This document shows positions 12,561 through 15,106 of a stretch of DNA of 15,106 bases, piece by piece (the first letter of the stretch is position 1; every line of letters starts with the position of its first letter). The notes under the pieces are model-generated. The model was not told where the DNA came from. It was given only the letters and a program-made list of their open reading frames with translations, and ran no database searches. Both the position numbers and the translations under genes were made by a program. This stretch comes from Candidatus Omnitrophota bacterium (lineage in GTDB: Bacteria > Omnitrophota > Gorgyraeia > Tantalellales > Tantalellaceae), in assembly GCA_013204685.1 (NCBI GenBank), contig JABMSC010000080.1:1-15106 (forward strand). The letters are read 5' to 3'.

Positions 12561-14435
12561 ATGGCAGATCTATTAAAGAACATCTCTTCGCCGCGGGATC
12601 TAAAGAAACTGGATCTAGACAAGCTGAACCTTCTGGCGGGTGAAATAAGAGAAAAAATGATCGATGTAACTTCCCGTAAGGGGGGGCATCTGGCCGCCAG
12701 CCTCGGGACGGTCGAGCTCACCGTTGCTTTACATTATCTTCTGGACAGCCCCAAAGACAAGATCGTCTGGGATGTGGGGCACCAGAGTTATGCACATAAG
12801 CTTCTTACGGGCCGGCTTAAGAATTTTGATACGCTGAGGGAACTCGGGGGCTTAAGTGGATTTCCCCGGGCAAAAGAAAGCGAGCACGACCCTTTTACCT
12901 GCGGGCACAGCGCAACTTCGATATCTTCGGCACTCGGGCTTGCCGCAGCCAGAGATCTAAAAGGTGAGGAAAATAAGATAGTGGCTGTTATAGGCGATGC
13001 TTCTCTTTCAACGGGCCTGGCATTTGAAGGATTGAATAATGCCGGGCACATGAGGAAAGACCTAATAGTTGTACTGAACGACAATGAACACTCCATATCC
13101 AAGCCCGTAGGGGCGATGAGCAGATACTTAAACAGGGTTATAACCAATCCGCTTTACAACAAGGTCCGGCAGGAATCAGAAAAGATAATAAAAAGTATTC
13201 CCAAGCTGGGGAACGCGACGTATAACACGGTGCGCAAATTCCAGGAGGGGCTTAAAAACCTGATCGTGCCCGGGATCTTATTCGAAGAACTGGGGTTCAG
13301 GTATTTTGGTCCGATCGACGGGCACAATATTGAGCAGCTGATCCCGGTGTTCAAGAATATTCTTACCTTAAAAGAACCGGTCTTTGTCCACGTGATCACC
13401 AAGAAAGGCAAGGGATATAAATTCGCGGAGGAAGATCCTGTAAGGTTTCACGGGGTGACATCGTTCAACAAAGATACCGGCAAGGCAACCTCTCACGCCG
13501 GAAGCGGCGATAAAACCTTCACAGATCATTTCGAGGACAAAATAGTAAAGATGGGGAAAAAGGACGACCGCCTTGTAGCTATTACGGCAGCAATGCCGCA
13601 CGGAACAGGTCTTCAGAAGTTCGCTGAAACCTTCCCCGAAAGATTCTATGATGTCGGCATTACCGAACCCCATGCAGTGACTTTCTCAGCCGGGCTTGCA
13701 AAAGGCGGGATGCATCCGGTGGTAGCGATATATTCGACTTTTCTGCAGCGGTCGTATGACCAGCTTATACATGATGTCGCGCTTCAGGAGCTCCCGGTTG
13801 TTTTTTGTCTGGATAGGGCGGGACTCGTAGGTAAGGACGGGCCCACTCATCACGGGGTTTTTGATATCGCGTACTTGAGAAGCCTTCCGGGATTTATTGT
13901 AATGGCTCCTAAAGACGGAAGGGAGCTTGAGGCAATGATGGAAAAAGCTGTGGAATGGCAGAGGCCCGTTGCAATACGGTACCCGCGTGCCAGCGCCGCG
14001 CAGCGGGTAAGCGCTTCCTCCTGCGCGCCGCTTGAAGTCGGCAAAGCGGAGCCTCTCAGAAAAGGAAATGACCTTGTTATTCTGGCTTTGGGAAGCATGG
14101 TGAATGCCGCCCTTGACGTGGGAAGCGTTTTGTCCAGAAAAGTGGTAGAAGCGGCTGTTATAAACGCGCGGTTCGTTAAACCGCTGGACGGAAAAGTCCT
14201 TGAAGAGATAGCTTTAAAAGGGAAGCCCGTTTTTATCCTGGAGGAAGGGGTGGCCAGCGGCGGTTTTGGAAGTGCAGTTATGGAATTTTTCGAAAGAGAA
14301 AACATAAAAGACATTAAGGTCAGGTGCTTAGGGCTGCCTGATGAGTTTATTGAGCACGGGGCAAGGGAAGAACTTCTCAGGAAATACCACATGACCCCCG
14401 ATGAACTTGCGGCGATCATCACATCTGAATTATAG
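12561..14435 (+). CDS. dxs: 1-deoxy-D-xylulose-5-phosphate synthase
   Basis: First enzyme of the MEP isoprenoid pathway: TPP-dependent condensation of pyruvate and glyceraldehyde 3-phosphate. The visible features are GGHLAASLG (H43), GHQSYAHKLLTGR (73-85), the TPP/Mg motif GDASLSTG running to NDN (145-175), the pyrimidine-binding domain with DVGITEPHAVTFSAGLA and DRAGLVGKDGPTHHG, and the C-terminal transketolase domain. The third position of the TPP motif is Ala (GDA) where Gly is common. Length 624 is normal. GGGAGA at 12551-12556 precedes ATG. The xseB-dxs order occurs in many bacteria. The ferredoxin subunit gene follows after 7 bases. Confidence 0.97.
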   Translation: MADLLKNISSPRDLKKLDLDKLNLLAGEIREKMIDVTSRKGGHLAASLGTVELTVALHYLLDSPKDKIVWDVGHQSYAHKLLTGRLKNFDTLRELGGLSGFPRAKESEHDPFTCGHSATSISSALGLAAARDLKGEENKIVAVIGDASLSTGLAFEGLNNAGHMRKDLIVVLNDNEHSISKPVGAMSRYLNRVITNPLYNKVRQESEKIIKSIPKLGNATYNTVRKFQEGLKNLIVPGILFEELGFRYFGPIDGHNIEQLIPVFKNILTLKEPVFVHVITKKGKGYKFAEEDPVRFHGVTSFNKDTGKATSHAGSGDKTFTDHFEDKIVKMGKKDDRLVAITAAMPHGTGLQKFAETFPERFYDVGITEPHAVTFSAGLAKGGMHPVVAIYSTFLQRSYDQLIHDVALQELPVVFCLDRAGLVGKDGPTHHGVFDIAYLRSLPGFIVMAPKDGRELEAMMEKAVEWQRPVAIRYPRASAAQRVSASSCAPLEVGKAEPLRKGNDLVILALGSMVNAALDVGSVLSRKVVEAAVINARFVKPLDGKVLEEIALKGKPVFILEEGVASGGFGSAVMEFFERENIKDIKVRCLGLPDEFIEHGAREELLRKYHMTPDELAAIITSEL

Positions 14436-14442
14436 GAACAAG

Positions 14443-14661
14443 ATGACGGAAAAACAGAAGAAACTAAAAATATCCATTGAGAAGTGCAAGGGATGCGCGC
14501 TGTGCATAAAAGTGTGCCCGCAGAAGTCTTTAGAGATGTCCCAGGAAGTCAATAAACGCGGGATGCAGTATGTTATTTTAAAACATCCGGAAAAATGCAA
14601 CAAATGCGGACTTTGTTTTATGGTTTGCCCGGATTGTGCTATTGAAGTAGAGGAAGAATGA
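14443..14661 (+). CDS. 2x[4Fe-4S] ferredoxin-type subunit of a 2-oxoacid:ferredoxin oxidoreductase (delta)
   Basis: A 72-residue polyferredoxin with two complete CxxCxxCxxxCP sites, CKGCALCIKVCP and CNKCGLCFMVCP. This is the standard delta subunit that wires a ketoacid oxidoreductase to soluble ferredoxin. The frame extends upstream to 14401, but ATG 14443 has AGGA at 14434-14437 and gives the expected N terminus, while the upstream extension would lie within dxs. The stop overlaps the start of the next gene (ATGA at 14658-14661), implying translational coupling with its catalytic partner. It depends on the Fe-S machinery encoded at 5203-7678. Confidence 0.92.
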   Translation: MTEKQKKLKISIEKCKGCALCIKVCPQKSLEMSQEVNKRGMQYVILKHPEKCNKCGLCFMVCPDCAIEVEEE

Positions 14662-15106
14662 AAAAACGATACTTATACACAGGAAACGAAGCTTGCGGTG
14701 AAGGCGCGGTAAGAGCAGGATGCCGGTTTTATGCGGGATATCCCATAACCCCGCAAAACGAGCTTACGGCTTATATGTCCCGCAGAATTGAAGAAGAGAA
14801 GGGTGTTTTTATCCAGGCGGAAAGCGAACTCGCGGCTATTAATATGGTGTATGGCGCATCGGCTGCCGGCGCAAGAGCCATGACAAGTTCTTCTTCTCCC
14901 GGGATAAGCCTTAAACAGGAAGGTATATCCTACATGGCGGGCAATGAACTGCCCGGTGTGATTGTCAACGTGATGCGTGGAGGCCCCGGACTGGGCAATA
15001 TAGATACGGCGCAGAGTGATTATTTTCAGGCCACAAAAGGCGGCGGACACGGGGACTACCGTCTTTTAGTACTTGCTCCGGCCAGTGTTCAGGAAATGTT
15101 TGATTA
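14658..15106 (+). CDS. vorB: 2-oxoacid:ferredoxin oxidoreductase subunit VorB/KorA type (3' truncated by window edge)
   Basis: The first 149 residues of the pyrimidine-binding subunit of a CoA-dependent 2-oxoacid oxidoreductase. The N terminus reads YLYTGNEACGEGAV, AGYPITPQNELTAYMS, FIQAESELAAINMVYGA, MTSSSSPGISLKQEG, VNVMRGGPGLGNI and FQATKGGGHGDY. The closest match I recall is the VorB/KorA branch (branched-chain 2-oxoacid or 2-oxoglutarate) and not the single-chain pyruvate enzyme. Substrate cannot be fixed from this part. ATG 14658 overlaps the ferredoxin gene by 4 bases. The TPP-binding beta and the gamma subunits should follow beyond the edge. Confidence 0.9.
   Translation, partial: MKKRYLYTGNEACGEGAVRAGCRFYAGYPITPQNELTAYMSRRIEEEKGVFIQAESELAAINMVYGASAAGARAMTSSSSPGISLKQEGISYMAGNELPGVIVNVMRGGPGLGNIDTAQSDYFQATKGGGHGDYRLLVLAPASVQEMFD

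Noticed and set aside
14401..14442. Upstream-extended start of the ferredoxin gene at 14401
   Set aside because: It would lie inside the dxs coding region and adds an unrelated basic stretch; ATG 14443 has a ribosome-binding site and fits the family length.

Overview
This window reads as a stretch of core bacterial chromosome from an anaerobe. All genes lie on the + strand, GC content is moderate, and there are no mobile genes. The gene set includes an ISC-type Fe-S cluster locus without HscA/HscB, a 2-oxoacid:ferredoxin oxidoreductase with its ferredoxin subunit, and RNase Y followed by a YmdB-type phosphoesterase. Together these suggest an uncultured anaerobic lineage; Candidatus Omnitrophota is my best guess. 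That placement is an inference from gene content and style, not something a marker gene here proves.

Layout. 1-3062: phenylalanyl-tRNA synthetase, pheS (cut by the left edge) then pheT; this PheT is short and lacks the usual N-terminal tRNA-binding OB domain. 3063-3344: a 283-base spacer with a good sigma70-type promoter, a roughly 190-nt structured RNA that I read as 6S RNA, and a perfect 12-bp terminator. 3345-5054: rarA (replication-associated AAA+ ATPase) and a small RseC/MucC-like membrane protein. 5052-5140: a long stem-loop terminator, then a promoter whose -35 lies inside a dyad resembling an IscR/Rrf2 operator. 5203-7678: an Fe-S assembly operon, nfu domain gene, Rrf2/IscR-like regulator, cysteine desulfurase, IscU scaffold. 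7831-8403: 5-formyltetrahydrofolate cyclo-ligase. 8551-12526: rny, ymdB, xseA, xseB. 12561-15106: dxs, a 2x[4Fe-4S] ferredoxin subunit, and the start of a VorB/KorA-type oxidoreductase subunit that runs off the right edge.

How the genes work together. The Fe-S block looks self-contained and autoregulated: IscS supplies sulfur, IscU builds the cluster, the Nfu domain carries or stores it, and the Rrf2 protein probably senses cluster status at the 5109-5131 dyad. The 2-oxoacid oxidoreductase and its ferredoxin downstream would be major clients. Both DXS and 2-oxoacid oxidoreductases are TPP enzymes that act on 2-oxoacids. The rny-ymdB-xseAB run groups nucleic-acid turnover and housekeeping genes.

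The least ordinary signal is in three short intergenic gaps (5447-5509, 10121-10192, 10982-11049). Each is built from 7-nt units in direct orientation, a short linker, then the same type of unit inverted, so each can fold into a long imperfect hairpin. The heptamer differs at each site, but the construction is the same. I do not recognise these as a standard named element. The closest known parallel I can name is the heptanucleotide STRR repeats of cyanobacteria.
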